Source of the DNA: Xenophilus aerolatus
GTDB lineage: Bacteria > Pseudomonadota > Gammaproteobacteria > Burkholderiales > Burkholderiaceae_C
Assembly (NCBI GenBank): GCA_030418545.1
Contig: QAIB01000001.1
Coordinates: 1 to 64,000, forward strand
Length of the DNA stretch: 64,000 nt
Direction: 5' to 3'
This document shows, piece after piece, positions 26,766 to 35,633 of the stretch (positions are counted from its first letter, which is position 1; each line of letters begins with the position of its first letter). The translations under genes and the position numbers were made by a program. A model generated the notes under the pieces. That model was given only the letters and a program-made list of their open reading frames with translations. It was not told where the DNA came from and searched no databases.

Positions 26766-27338
26766 TCAGGCCGCAACGAGCGCGCCGGCGCGGGCCAGCG
26801 CCTCGTCCACGGTGCACACGTTGGCGAAACGGCCCTGCAGCACGGTGGCGGTGCGGGCCTTGATGTCGGCGGCCGCGAGCGGCCGGCCGTCGGGCTGCGT
26901 CATGTCGAAGGTGAGCGTGGCGTCGAGCACGTAGTCCACTTCCCAGCCCAGGTCCGACGCGTGGCGCGTGGTGGTCTCGCAGCACTGCTCGGTGCGGATA
27001 CCGCTCACGATCAGGCGGCCGATGCCGTGCCGCGTGAGCCAGACCTCGAGCCCGCTGCCCACGAGGGCGCTGTGGCGGTGCTTGGCGAAGGTGGCGTCCG
27101 CCGCGAAGTCGACCAGTCCGGCCAGGGGCCGCACGAAGCCGGACTCCTGCGCGAAGGGGTTCGATGCCTCTGCCGGCGCGTCGACGTGGAACACGCGCAC
27201 CACCGGCACGCCGGCGGCGATGCAACGCTCGATCAGCGCGTTCTGCGCCGCCAGGTAGGCGGGCACGTCGTCGGCGCGGAAGTAGGGGCGGTGGCGGAAC
27301 GACTCCTGGGCGTCGATCACAATCAGACAGGTTTTCAT
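26766..27338 (-). CDS. Isochorismatase-family cysteine hydrolase
   Basis: A 190-residue hydrolase with the family triad: D9 (LIVIDAQESF), the lysine in FAKHRHSAL, and the cysteine in VSGIRTEQCCETTTRHASDL. These enzymes cleave amides, ureas or vinyl ethers (nicotinamidase, isochorismatase, N-carbamoylsarcosine amidase types). First gene of a minus-strand set with a PfpI protein and a GlxA-type regulator, so it is likely part of an inducible amide or isonitrile degradation step. Substrate not determinable from sequence. Confidence 0.9.
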   Translation of the reverse strand: MKTCLIVIDAQESFRHRPYFRADDVPAYLAAQNALIERCIAAGVPVVRVFHVDAPAEASNPFAQESGFVRPLAGLVDFAADATFAKHRHSALVGSGLEVWLTRHGIGRLIVSGIRTEQCCETTTRHASDLGWEVDYVLDATLTFDMTQPDGRPLAAADIKARTATVLQGRFANVCTVDEALARAGALVAA

Positions 27339-27454
27339 GGTGGCGCTCGTAGCATCGGTGGTGGGGATGCGCCCGATTCTTCTGCGTCAGCGGCCAACCG
27401 TCCCATGGGGAACGGACGAGATTCGATCAGTTTAGGACATGCCTTTCGGCGCAG

Positions 27455-28492
27455 CTACCCGAAGCACAGGTCCAGCCGCACGAGCGCGCCCGTGCGGTCG
27501 ACGCGCTCGGCCCGGAAGTAGTGCCGCCCGTGGTAGAGGTCCAGCCGCAGCGGCAGCACGACGGGGTCGCTCCAGCTCCGTAGCGAGAAGCCGCGCCGCG
27601 CCAGGCTCTGCAGCAGCGCGTCGAGCGCATCCTCGTCGGGCGCCAGCTGCAGGTCGGCGTCCGCCGGCGTGACCGAGGCCGGGTCCTGCAGCCAGCGGGC
27701 GAAGCTGCCGAAGACCGTGAAGCGGTGGCCTTCGGCGCGCAGCGTCTCCAGCAGCGCCGCGGTGGCGGCGAGGTCGACGGTCTCGCGCCGCTTGCGCGCG
27801 ATGAGCGCGTATTCGTGGCTGCGGTTGCTGCGCGCGTCCGTCGGCGCCGCCGGGCTGACAGGGCGGTCGTAGACGATCACGCGCTCCTCCTGCAGCACGA
27901 AGAGGCTGCCGAGGATGCGCGCGAGGTCGAAGGCCAGCGGCAGCATGCGCTCGCCCAGGCGCAGGTTCTGGGCCATGGCGATGCAGAAGGCGCCGTCGGC
28001 CAGCGTGTCGCGCACGCGGTGGAACACATCGCGCAGGCCGGCGAGGTGGGCTTCGTAAGTCGCGCTGCCGTAGAGGTGGCCCGGCACGGCCTCGCCGCTC
28101 CAGCGGGCGCCGAAGTACGGCACGTTGGTCAGGCACAGGTCGACCGGCGGCATCGCGCCATCGGCCAGCGTGTCGCCGGAGGCCGCGAACACCGTGGGCG
28201 GCGCGAGGCCCAGGCGGGCGAAGCGCTCGCCGATCTGCTCGGCGCGGGCGGCGTCGATCTCGCAGCCGACGGCCTTGCGCCCTTCGAGCCGCGCCGCCAG
28301 CAGCGTACTGCCCAGGCCCGCGAAGGGATCGAGCACGCGCCCGCCCGGCGGGCAGAACTGGCGCACGAAGGGTCGCATCTGCGTGACCCAACCGATGTCG
28401 CGCCCCGCCAGCGGGTCGCGCGCGGCGAAGTCGGCCGGCAGGGCGTGCTCGGCAGGCTCGGCTTCGAGCCGCATCCAGCTGCGGTCATCCAT
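27455..28492 (-). CDS. DNA-methylase-like protein fused to a nucleotidyltransferase-like tail
   Basis: A 345-residue protein. Residues about 50-80 hold SAM motif I in the DNA-methylase form (GGRVLDPFAGLGSTLLAARL, then AVGCEID), and 120-128 (CLTNVPYFG) is the catalytic-motif position, reading TNVPYF instead of the usual (N/D/S)PP(Y/F). Order I then IV, with no clear target-recognition domain. Residues about 255-345 look like a minimal nucleotidyltransferase: FTVFGSFARWLQ, then PADADLQLAPDE, and a C-terminal VRLDLCFG that could supply a third carboxylate. ATG 28492 overlaps the upstream radical SAM gene by eight bases. Substrate (DNA, RNA or protein) unknown. The nucleotidyltransferase assignment is by motif only. 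Confidence 0.6.
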   Translation of the reverse strand: MDDRSWMRLEAEPAEHALPADFAARDPLAGRDIGWVTQMRPFVRQFCPPGGRVLDPFAGLGSTLLAARLEGRKAVGCEIDAARAEQIGERFARLGLAPPTVFAASGDTLADGAMPPVDLCLTNVPYFGARWSGEAVPGHLYGSATYEAHLAGLRDVFHRVRDTLADGAFCIAMAQNLRLGERMLPLAFDLARILGSLFVLQEERVIVYDRPVSPAAPTDARSNRSHEYALIARKRRETVDLAATAALLETLRAEGHRFTVFGSFARWLQDPASVTPADADLQLAPDEDALDALLQSLARRGFSLRSWSDPVVLPLRLDLYHGRHYFRAERVDRTGALVRLDLCFG

Positions 28493-29615
28493 GCGCGGGC
28501 TCCGGGGAGCGGGTGTCGAGCAGCACCTCGTGGCCGGGCTCCCACCCGGCGCACAACTCGCCGTTGGCGAAGTAGACGAGCTTGTAGACATCCCCGCTCG
28601 CGTGGCGGCGGTGCATCGCGGCGTAGTCGGAGCGCTCGAACACCACCTGCAGCCCGTCGCCCGTGCGCAGCCGCAGGTTCCAGAAGTAATAGCCCTCGGT
28701 GAGCGATTCGATCAGCCATCCCGCGCTGGTCGGCGTATCGGCCAGGCATGCCTGCAGCAGCGGCGCCATCGGCACGCGGGCCGCCTGCAGGTGGCGTGCG
28801 GTGGCGTTGTCGCGGTAGCTGTCGTCGAGTTGCGAGAACTCGCGGAAGATCACCGTGCCCGCACCGTGCGCACGCGCCCAGGCGAGGTAGGCCGCCACGT
28901 CGTGCGGCGTGCGCACGCCGCCCTGCTGCAACAGGCAGACCAGCCGCACCGGGAATGCCCCGGCCAGCGTCGCCAGCACGCGCTCGAACACGGCCTGCAC
29001 GGCGATCGGCTCGCCGGCGCGAAAGCGCATCAGCGCCTGGTTGGTCGCGCCGTCGTGGTGGTGGCGCGACAGCTCGATCCAGCCGAGCCCGAAGCGCAGC
29101 AGCGCGTCGCGCAGCACCGCGCCCTGCGCGTGCGCGAAGCCGGCGCCGTTCGAATACAGCACCCGGTCTTCGATGACGACGCCGTCGCGCTCGGCGGCAC
29201 GCAGGGTGTCGAGCAACCGGAGCAGCCAGGCCGGGTCGTCGGTGTTCTCCAGCCCCGACAGCGACCATGAGAGCGGCACCCCGCGCAGCGCGGCCAGTGC
29301 GCGGCCCAGTCCCGCGAAGTAGCCGCCGTCCGGGCGCAGGCGCGCGGCCGGCACGCCACCGCGTTCGGTGCGCAGGTTTTCGGAACAGAAGGCGCAGCGG
29401 GCCGAGCAGGGTCGGCTCGAGGCGTAGGGCGTGAAGGTGGTCGGCCGCGCCAGGCGCCAGCTGCGCCCGCCGATAAGCAGCGGGTGGAAGCGGGCGTCGT
29501 CGCCGGCCTCCGGTGCGCGGTGGACGATCCGTGGTGCGCGGGCGCGCAGGGTGTCGAGCAGTGCGGCCTCGTGGCTCGCCGTCGCCGGGGGATGGAAGCT
29601 CACGAAGGCGTCCAT
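28485..29615 (-). CDS. Radical SAM protein of unrecognised subfamily
   Basis: A 376-residue protein with a CxxxCxxC 4Fe-4S motif at 70-77 (PCSARCAFCSENL), preceded by TTFTPYASSR. A radical SAM TIM-barrel plausibly covers about 60-280 (LSWSLSGLENTDDPAWLLRL, then GTVIFREFSQLDDSYRDN). The C-terminal 80 residues (GYYFWNLRLRTGDGL, YKLVYFANGELCAGWEPGHE) look like a separate small domain. It starts 15 bases after the AI-2E-type permease stop, and its last codons overlap the start of the methylase-like gene, so the two are translationally coupled. Reaction unknown. Confidence 0.75.
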   Translation of the reverse strand: MDAFVSFHPPATASHEAALLDTLRARAPRIVHRAPEAGDDARFHPLLIGGRSWRLARPTTFTPYASSRPCSARCAFCSENLRTERGGVPAARLRPDGGYFAGLGRALAALRGVPLSWSLSGLENTDDPAWLLRLLDTLRAAERDGVVIEDRVLYSNGAGFAHAQGAVLRDALLRFGLGWIELSRHHHDGATNQALMRFRAGEPIAVQAVFERVLATLAGAFPVRLVCLLQQGGVRTPHDVAAYLAWARAHGAGTVIFREFSQLDDSYRDNATARHLQAARVPMAPLLQACLADTPTSAGWLIESLTEGYYFWNLRLRTGDGLQVVFERSDYAAMHRRHASGDVYKLVYFANGELCAGWEPGHEVLLDTRSPEPAHG

Positions 29616-29630
29616 GCTCGGGCGGCCCCC

Positions 29631-30728
29631 TCAGACCAGCCGCGCGGCCTGCAGCTCTTTCTTGAGGTAGGCGTAGAACAGCGGCGCCGCCACCAGGCCC
29701 GCCGGCCCGAACACCGCCTCGGCCGCGAACATGACGGCCAGCAGTTCCCACACCGCGATGTGCGTGCGGCTGCCCACCACCTTGGCGTTGATGACGTACT
29801 CGGCCTTGTGGATGAGGATCAGGAAGGCCAGGCAGGCAGCGGCGGTGAGCGGCGACACCGACAGGCCTACCAGCGTGATCACCACGTTGCACAGCAGGTT
29901 GCCGACGATCGGGATCAACCCCGCGAGGAAGGTGAGCGTGATCAGGGCCGGGGTGTAGGGCAGGGCGAGGTTCCACACCGGCAGGACGAAGAGCAGGAAC
30001 ACGGCCGTGAGGGCGGTGTTGAAGGTCGCGATCCAGAACTGTGCGGCGACGATCTGCCGGAAGGCCTGGCCGAAGACGCTGATGCGCCGGTGCATCTGGG
30101 CGGCCAGCGGCTGGCGCAGGGCCGGCGGGCGCGCGACGGCGGCCAGGCCGCCGACGATCAGGCCCACGTAGGCGAAGAGCAGGGCGGTGAGCCAGGCCCG
30201 GCCGGCCAGGGCGAGCGAGCCGGCCTGGGTGCGCAGGTAGTTGGCAACCATGTGCTGCACGTCGCCGGCCGCGGCCGGCAGCGAGGCGGCCAGGTCGGGC
30301 GGCAGCTTCTCGCGCAGGTCGAGGATGGTGCGGGCCACGTAGTCGAGCAGCTCGCGGTACTGCTGCGGCGCGTCGACCACGAATTCGCGCGCCTGCGACA
30401 GCCCCACGCCCAGCAGCGCCAGCGGTCCCGCCACGACGACGACGATGGTGAGCGCCTGGATCAGGCTCTGGATGCGCGCCGGCAGGCTGCGGCCCGCGGC
30501 GTCGGGGCGGGAACGGGCGATCATGCGCTCGGCCAGCCGGATCACCCCCCGCACGAAGGTACGCGTCGCCAAGAAGCCCACGCACACCGCCAGCAGCCCC
30601 ACCAGCAGGTGGTTGAGCAGCATGCCCAGCAGTGCCGCGCCCATCAGCACGTAGCTGGCGCCGACGACCCAGCGCGAGGCCGGGGCCTCGTGGGTGGCTG
30701 CCACTGCGGCGGGTTCGGTGGGGCTCAT
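29631..30728 (-). CDS. AI-2E transporter family (PerM-like) membrane protein
   Basis: A 365-residue protein with paired N-terminal helices, a soluble amphipathic middle (REKLPPDLAASLPAAAGD) and C-terminal helices including PALITLTFLAGLIPIVGNLL. This fits the TqsA/PerM/YdiK layout. Some members export AI-2 or act as Na+/H+ antiporters; the substrate here is unknown. ATG 30728. An inverted repeat separates it from purM upstream, and the radical SAM gene follows after 15 bases. In related genomes purM, this permease and hda are usual neighbours (recollection, not checked). Confidence 0.88.
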   Translation of the reverse strand: MSPTEPAAVAATHEAPASRWVVGASYVLMGAALLGMLLNHLLVGLLAVCVGFLATRTFVRGVIRLAERMIARSRPDAAGRSLPARIQSLIQALTIVVVVAGPLALLGVGLSQAREFVVDAPQQYRELLDYVARTILDLREKLPPDLAASLPAAAGDVQHMVANYLRTQAGSLALAGRAWLTALLFAYVGLIVGGLAAVARPPALRQPLAAQMHRRISVFGQAFRQIVAAQFWIATFNTALTAVFLLFVLPVWNLALPYTPALITLTFLAGLIPIVGNLLCNVVITLVGLSVSPLTAAACLAFLILIHKAEYVINAKVVGSRTHIAVWELLAVMFAAEAVFGPAGLVAAPLFYAYLKKELQAARLV

Positions 30729-30749
30729 GACGAGCGAGACGTCCAAAGG

Positions 30750-30862
30750 GGACGCAAGGGGGCGGCGTGCGCGGATGCGGCGCAAAGGCCAGCGGGTTTC
30801 ATCCCGAAATACTTCTGCGCCCTCTGCGAACCCTCTGCGCCCTCTGCGTTCGGCTGCCCGCT
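30750..30862. repeat. CGCAAAG-type inverted repeat, copy B (left arm degraded)
   Basis: The right arm (TCTGCGCCCTCTGCGAACC, then CTCTGCGCCCTCTGCG) is well kept and like copy C; the left arm (GGACGCAAGG, GGCGCAAAGG) is partly decayed. It lies between purM and the AI-2E-type permease gene. Confidence 0.7.
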
Positions 30863-30871
30863 TTTCACAGG

Positions 30872-31942
30872 TCAGCCCACGACCACAGCGGCGCCGGTCC
30901 CGCGCTCGGCGATGGCGCCGATCTCGTACACCGTCTCGCCTTCGGCGCGCAGCGTGGCGGCGCAGGCGGCGGCTTCGGCGGCGTCGATCACCACCACCAT
31001 GCCGATGCCGTTGTTGAAGGTGCGGTTCATCTCGATGTCGTCGATGCCGGCCACCTTCTGCAGCCAGGCGAAGAGTTCGGTCTGCGGCCAGCTGCCCTTC
31101 TTCAGGTGCGCGGCGGTGCCTTCGGGCAGCACGCGCGGGATGTTCTCCAGCAGGCCGCCGCCGGTGATGTGGGCCAGGGCCTTGATGCCGCCGGGCGAGG
31201 CGGCATCCTTCGAGTGCGGATGCTTGGCCAGCGCCGCCAGCACGGGCTTGACGTACAGGCGCGTCGGCGCCATCACCGCCTCGCGGAAGGGTTGGCCGTC
31301 GAGGGTGGCGGGCAGCTCGGCGCCCGCGCGCTCGATCACCTTGCGCACCAGCGAGAAGCCGTTGGAATGCACGCCGTGCGAGGCCAGGCCCAGCACCACG
31401 TCGCCGGGCTTGACGTTCTGGCCGGTGAGGATCTTGGACTTCTCGACGGCGCCGACGGCGAAGCCCGCCAGGTCGTACTCGCCGGCCGGGTACATGCCGG
31501 GCATCTCGGCCGTCTCGCCGCCGATCAGGGCGCAGCCCGAGAGCTCGCAGCCCCGGGCGATGCCGCCGACCACGCGGGCAGCGGTGTCGACGTCGAGCTT
31601 GCCGCAGGCGAAGTAGTCGAGGAAGAAGAGCGGCTCGGCACCCTGCACCAGCACGTCGTTCACGCTCATGGCCACCAGGTCGATGCCCACGGTGTCGTGC
31701 ATCTGCCACTCGAAGGCCAGCTTGAGCTTGGTGCCCACGCCGTCGGTGCCCGAGACGAGCACCGGCTCCTTGTAGCGCTTGGGCACCTCGAACAGGGCGC
31801 CGAAACCGCCGATGCCGGCCAGCACGCCCTCGCGCATCGTCTTCTTCGCCAGCGGCTTGATGCGGTCGACCAGCGCGTCGCCGGCATCGATGTCGACGCC
31901 GGCGTCCTTGTAGCTGAGCGGGGTGGAGGAGGGCGAGGTCAT
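30872..31942 (-). CDS. purM: Phosphoribosylformylglycinamidine cyclo-ligase
   Basis: A 356-residue ATP-dependent enzyme making aminoimidazole ribonucleotide in purine synthesis. Signatures are [69 protein letters not shown] and [13 protein letters not shown]. Length and start are normal. It is divergent from hda across a short promoter region. Confidence 0.97.
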   Translation of the reverse strand: MTSPSSTPLSYKDAGVDIDAGDALVDRIKPLAKKTMREGVLAGIGGFGALFEVPKRYKEPVLVSGTDGVGTKLKLAFEWQMHDTVGIDLVAMSVNDVLVQGAEPLFFLDYFACGKLDVDTAARVVGGIARGCELSGCALIGGETAEMPGMYPAGEYDLAGFAVGAVEKSKILTGQNVKPGDVVLGLASHGVHSNGFSLVRKVIERAGAELPATLDGQPFREAVMAPTRLYVKPVLAALAKHPHSKDAASPGGIKALAHITGGGLLENIPRVLPEGTAAHLKKGSWPQTELFAWLQKVAGIDDIEMNRTFNNGIGMVVVIDAAEAAACAATLRAEGETVYEIGAIAERGTGAAVVVG

Positions 31943-31997
31943 GGTCGGCAGGCGGGAGGAATGGAAGAGGCGCCGCCGCTCGATGCGGGCGGGCCGA

Positions 31998-32003
31998 TAG
32001 AAT
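31998..32003 (+). promoter_or_regulatory. Candidate -10 element upstream of hda
   Basis: TAGAAT lies 75 bases before the hda ATG in the gap divergent to purM, within the only AT-richer patch (ATAGAATTTCGGGTGATTTT). No convincing -35. Confidence 0.35.
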
Positions 32004-32077
32004 TTCGGGTGATTTTAAGGGCCGTCCCCTGGCGTTCCCGGCCGATCCCCCTCCCTTTCTCCGTTCCCATCCATGGC

Positions 32078-32761
32078 ATGAAGCAGCTCGCGCTCGACAT
32101 CGGTCTGCAGGCCGGGCCGACCCTCGCCAGCTTCTTCGCCGGCCCCAACGAGGCTGCCCTGCGCCACCTGCAGCTGTGGGTGGGCGCCGGCCGCGGGGCG
32201 GTGCATTCGCCGGTGCCCACCTACCTGTGGGGCGAGGGCGGCAGCGGCAAGACGCACCTGCTCGAATCGGTGCGCACCGCGCTGCGCGAGCAGGGCGCCG
32301 AGGTGGGCTGGCTGCACCCGGGCCTGTTCGATCCGCCGGCCTTCGACGAGCGCTGGAGCGCCGTGCTGATGGACGACGTGCACCTGTACACCGCCTTGCA
32401 GCAGCACGCGGCCTTCAACTGGTTCGTCAACGCGCAGACGCTGCAGCGCGGCGTGGTGGCGGCCGGAAGCCTGCCGCCGGCCGATCTGCCGCTGCGCGAG
32501 GACCTGCGCACGCGCCTGGGCTGGGGCCACGTGTTCCAGCTGCAGGTGCTGAGCGAGGCCGAGCGCCGCGCGGTGCTGCGCCAGGCGGCCGATGCGCGCG
32601 GGGTGATGCTGTCGGACGACGTGATCGACTACGTGCTGCACCGCTTCAGCCGCGACCTGGGCAGCCTGATGGAACTGCTGGAGCACCTGGACGGCTACGC
32701 ACTGCGCACCCAGCGGGCGGTGACCATCCCGCTGATCCGCTCCATGCTGGAAAACGAATGA
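32078..32761 (+). CDS. hda: Hda, DnaA-related regulator of replication initiation
   Basis: A 227-residue AAA+ protein. Walker A is GEGGSGKT at 52-59, with the sensor-II region near LMELLEHLDGYALRTQRAV. The N-terminal MKQLALDIGL resembles the clamp-binding motif that lets Hda join the DNA-loaded sliding clamp and stimulate DnaA-ATP hydrolysis. ATG 32078 keeps this motif at the extreme N-terminus, as in known Hda proteins. Followed by pcnB after about 30 bases. Confidence 0.92.
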   Translation: MKQLALDIGLQAGPTLASFFAGPNEAALRHLQLWVGAGRGAVHSPVPTYLWGEGGSGKTHLLESVRTALREQGAEVGWLHPGLFDPPAFDERWSAVLMDDVHLYTALQQHAAFNWFVNAQTLQRGVVAAGSLPPADLPLREDLRTRLGWGHVFQLQVLSEAERRAVLRQAADARGVMLSDDVIDYVLHRFSRDLGSLMELLEHLDGYALRTQRAVTIPLIRSMLENE

Positions 32762-32791
32762 GGCGCCGTGAGGCGCCCAACCACTGAATTC

Positions 32792-34408
32792 ATGATCAAG
32801 ACCTTCATCGACAAAATCCTGGGCAAGTCCAAGGCCGGCGCCAAGTCGCGCTTCGGCAAGCGCGAGGAGGTCGACGCCAGCGTGCACGGCATCAACCCCG
32901 ACCTGGTCGACGACCGCGCGAAGAACGTCGTCACCACGCTGCAGCAGGCCGGTTTCGAGGCCTACATCGTGGGCGGCGCGGTGCGCGACCTGCTGCTGGG
33001 CCTGCGGCCCAAGGATTTCGACGTGGCGACCAACGCCACGCCGGAGGAGGTCAAGGGGCTGTTCCGACGCGCCTTCATCATCGGGCGGCGCTTTCGCATC
33101 GTGCACGTGGTGTACGGGCGCGGGCGCGAGCACGAGGTGATCGAGGTCTCGACCTTCCGCGCCTACATGGACAACGCGGCTGCCGAGCAGGTCGCCGGCA
33201 ACGAGCGCACCAGCAAGAGCGAGCTGGCGGCGATGAAGCATGCGGTGGACGCCAGCGGCCGGGTGCTGCGCGACAACGTCTGGGGCCCGCAGGACGAGGA
33301 TGCGGCCCGGCGCGACTTCAGCGTCAACGCCATGTACTACGACCCGGCGCGCCAGATCGTGGTCGACTACCACCACGGCATCCGCGACGCCAAGAAGCTG
33401 ACGCTGCGCATGATCGGCGACCCGGCCACGCGCTACCGCGAAGACCCGGTGCGCGTGATCCGCGCGATCCGCTTCTCGGCCAAGCTGGCGGCGCTCGGCT
33501 TCAAGATGGAGGCCAAGACCGCGGCGCCCCTGGTCGAATCGGCGAAGCTGCTGGCCGACGTGCCGCAGAGCCGGCTCTTCGACGAGATGCTCAAGCTGCT
33601 GCAGACCGGGCATGCCATCGCCACCATCGAGCAGTTGCGCAAGCTGGGGCTGGCCAGCGGCATCTATCCGCTGCTGGACGTGGTGGTCGAGCGCGCCGAC
33701 CAGCCCTTCGTGAAGGCGGCCCTGGCCGACACCGACCGCCGCGTGGGCGAGGGCAAGCCGGTGGCGGCCAGCTTCCTCTTGGCCTGCGTGCTGTGGAACG
33801 ATGTGCGGGAGGGCTGGCAATCGCGCATGCGCGACCATGGCAACCAGCGTGGCCAGGCCCCGTTCCCGGCCCTGCAGGACGCCATCGACGACGTGTTCAA
33901 CGCCCGCATCGGCGACGTGTCGGGCCGCGGCAAGCTCGCCGCCGACATGCGCGAGATCTGGATGATGCAGCCGCGCTTCGACAAGCGCAGCGGCTCCACG
34001 CCCTACAGCCTGGTGGAGCAGGCGCGCTTTCGTGCCGCTTTCGACTTCATGCGCCTGCGCGCCGACGTGGGCGAGGTCGACGAGGCCATCGCCGAGTGGT
34101 GGCAGGAGTTCAGCACCGCCGACGACCTGCGCCGCCAGGACCTGATGGACCAGGTGCGCGCCGAGCAGCGCAAGGGCCAGCGCCAGCCGGGCCCGCGCGT
34201 GCATGTGCGCGCGCCCGCGCCGCGTGCCCCGCGCGAGGCGCAGGAGTCGGCGGTCGACGCCGCGGACGACGTGGTGGCCGAGCCGGAGGCGGCGGGCGAG
34301 GCGACGCCCGGCGCGCCGCGCAAGCGCCGCCGGCGCCGCAAGCCCCGTGCGGCTGGCGGCGCAGCACCGGCAGCCGGCGGCGACATGGGCGGCGGCACCG
34401 GCGAATGA
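32792..34408 (+). CDS. pcnB: Polynucleotide (poly(A)) polymerase
   Basis: A 538-residue class II nucleotidyltransferase. [10 protein letters not shown] starts at 61 and the catalytic carboxylates are D75 and D77 (KDFDVATNA); [13 protein letters not shown] follows later. The last 100 residues are Ala/Pro/Arg-rich with a basic run ([10 protein letters not shown]), typical of RNA-binding tails in betaproteobacterial PcnB. It adds 3' poly(A) tails to RNA. ATG 32792 is preferred; an in-frame GTG at 32768 would add eight residues. Stop overlaps folK in ATGA. Confidence 0.95.
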   Translation: MIKTFIDKILGKSKAGAKSRFGKREEVDASVHGINPDLVDDRAKNVVTTLQQAGFEAYIVGGAVRDLLLGLRPKDFDVATNATPEEVKGLFRRAFIIGRRFRIVHVVYGRGREHEVIEVSTFRAYMDNAAAEQVAGNERTSKSELAAMKHAVDASGRVLRDNVWGPQDEDAARRDFSVNAMYYDPARQIVVDYHHGIRDAKKLTLRMIGDPATRYREDPVRVIRAIRFSAKLAALGFKMEAKTAAPLVESAKLLADVPQSRLFDEMLKLLQTGHAIATIEQLRKLGLASGIYPLLDVVVERADQPFVKAALADTDRRVGEGKPVAASFLLACVLWNDVREGWQSRMRDHGNQRGQAPFPALQDAIDDVFNARIGDVSGRGKLAADMREIWMMQPRFDKRSGSTPYSLVEQARFRAAFDFMRLRADVGEVDEAIAEWWQEFSTADDLRRQDLMDQVRAEQRKGQRQPGPRVHVRAPAPRAPREAQESAVDAADDVVAEPEAAGEATPGAPRKRRRRRKPRAAGGAAPAAGGDMGGGTGE

Positions 34409-34878
34409 GCCTTGCGCGTGCCCCGGTCCTGGCTTACGTGGGGATCGGCGGCAACCTGGGCGACGCGCGGGCGACCGTGGAGCGCGCCATCGAGGCGCTC
34501 GCGCAGCTGCCCGGCTCACGTCGCGTCGCCTGCTCGTCGCTCTACGGCAGCGCGCCGGTCGACGCCGGCGGGCCGGATTACGTCAACGCCGTGGCCGCCC
34601 TGGAAACGACGCTGACGGCGCCGGCCCTGCTGGCCGCCCTGCAGCGCATCGAGCAGGCCGAGGGCCGCGAACGCCCCTACCGCAACGCGCCGCGCACGCT
34701 CGACCTGGACCTGCTGCTGTACGGCGACGGCCGCATCGACAGCCCCGCGCTGGTCGTGCCGCACCCGCGCATGCAGCAACGGGCCTTCGTCCTGCAGCCC
34801 CTGGCCGAGATCGCGCCGGCGCGCGTGCCCGCCGCGGCGCTCGCGGCCGTGGCCGACCAGGCGATCCGGCGGCTCTGA
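34405..34878 (+). CDS. folK: 2-amino-4-hydroxy-6-hydroxymethyldihydropteridine pyrophosphokinase
   Basis: A 157-residue HPPK of folate synthesis. Family features are [20 protein letters not shown], then [20 protein letters not shown] and the signature [15 protein letters not shown], ending [20 protein letters not shown]. Its ATG overlaps the pcnB stop, so the two are translationally coupled. Confidence 0.95.
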   Translation: MSLARAPVLAYVGIGGNLGDARATVERAIEALAQLPGSRRVACSSLYGSAPVDAGGPDYVNAVAALETTLTAPALLAALQRIEQAEGRERPYRNAPRTLDLDLLLYGDGRIDSPALVVPHPRMQQRAFVLQPLAEIAPARVPAAALAAVADQAIRRL

Positions 34879-34931
34879 AGCCGCCCGGCCGGCACCGCGA
34901 GGGCTGGCAATTACACTCATGGGCTGCCTGG

Positions 34932-34949
34932 GTGTCATCACCCTGTCGC
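34932..34949 (+). promoter_or_regulatory. Pho box before the DUF47-pit operon
   Basis: GTGTCAT-CACC-CTGTCGC: two 7-mers spaced by four bases, each one mismatch from the Pho-box unit CTGTCAT/CTGTCAC. Lies 26 bases before the DUF47 start codon and is followed by a possible TGTAAG -10. Confidence 0.6.
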
Positions 34950-34975
34950 ACACATCGTGTAAGGAACCCGTCGCC

Positions 34976-35620
34976 ATGCTCGGCAAGCTGCTGCCCCGTG
35001 AGGGCAATTTTTTCGAGATGTTCAACCAGCACGCCGAGCGCATCGTCGAGGCCGCGCGTGCCTTCGAGCAGCTCGTCGCCAACTACAACGACCTGCACCT
35101 GCGCGAGCAGTACAACCGCGACGTCGACAACGCCGAGCGTGCCGCCGACCGGGTGACGCACGAGGTCAACCGCGTGCTGCACAAGACCTTCATCACGCCC
35201 ATCGACCGCGAGCAGATCCACAAGCTCATCAACACCATGGACGACGTGGCCGACCTGATCCAGGACTGCGCCGAGACCATGGCGCTGTACGACGTGCGGC
35301 ACATGACCGACGAGATCACGCGCCTGACCACGCTGAGCGTGAAGTGCTGTGACCGCCTCAAGGACGCGGTCAAGTACCTGGGCAAGATCACCGACCCGGC
35401 GATCGCCGAGGCCACGCTCAAGACCTGCGAGGAGATCGACCGCCTGGAGTCGGACGCCGACCGCGTGATGCGCAGCGCCATGAGCAAGCTGTTCCGCGAG
35501 GAGCCCGACGTGCGCGAGGTGATCAAGCTCAAGGCCATCTACGAGCTGCTCGAGACCATCACCGACAAGTGCGAGGACGTGGCCAACGTGATCGAGGGCA
35601 TCATCCTCGAGAACTCCTGA
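34976..35620 (+). CDS. DUF47 (PhoU-like) phosphate transport accessory protein
   Basis: A 214-residue all-helical protein of the DUF47/TIGR00153 family, whose genes pair with pit. Signatures are FFEMFNQHAERIVEAARAFE, then DRVTHEVNRVLHKTFITPID and EICDR-like LESDADRVMRSAMSKLF, with KAIYELLETITDKCEDVANV at the end. It is thought to modulate the adjacent PiT permease. ATG 34976 has AAGGAAC upstream; pit follows after 13 bases. Confidence 0.93.
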   Translation: MLGKLLPREGNFFEMFNQHAERIVEAARAFEQLVANYNDLHLREQYNRDVDNAERAADRVTHEVNRVLHKTFITPIDREQIHKLINTMDDVADLIQDCAETMALYDVRHMTDEITRLTTLSVKCCDRLKDAVKYLGKITDPAIAEATLKTCEEIDRLESDADRVMRSAMSKLFREEPDVREVIKLKAIYELLETITDKCEDVANVIEGIILENS

Positions 35621-35633
35621 GCAGGGCGCTTCG

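Noticed and set aside
30767-32761. A long plus-strand frame joined to hda
   Set aside because: The upstream part is antisense to purM; the Hda fold and clamp motif begin at ATG 32078.
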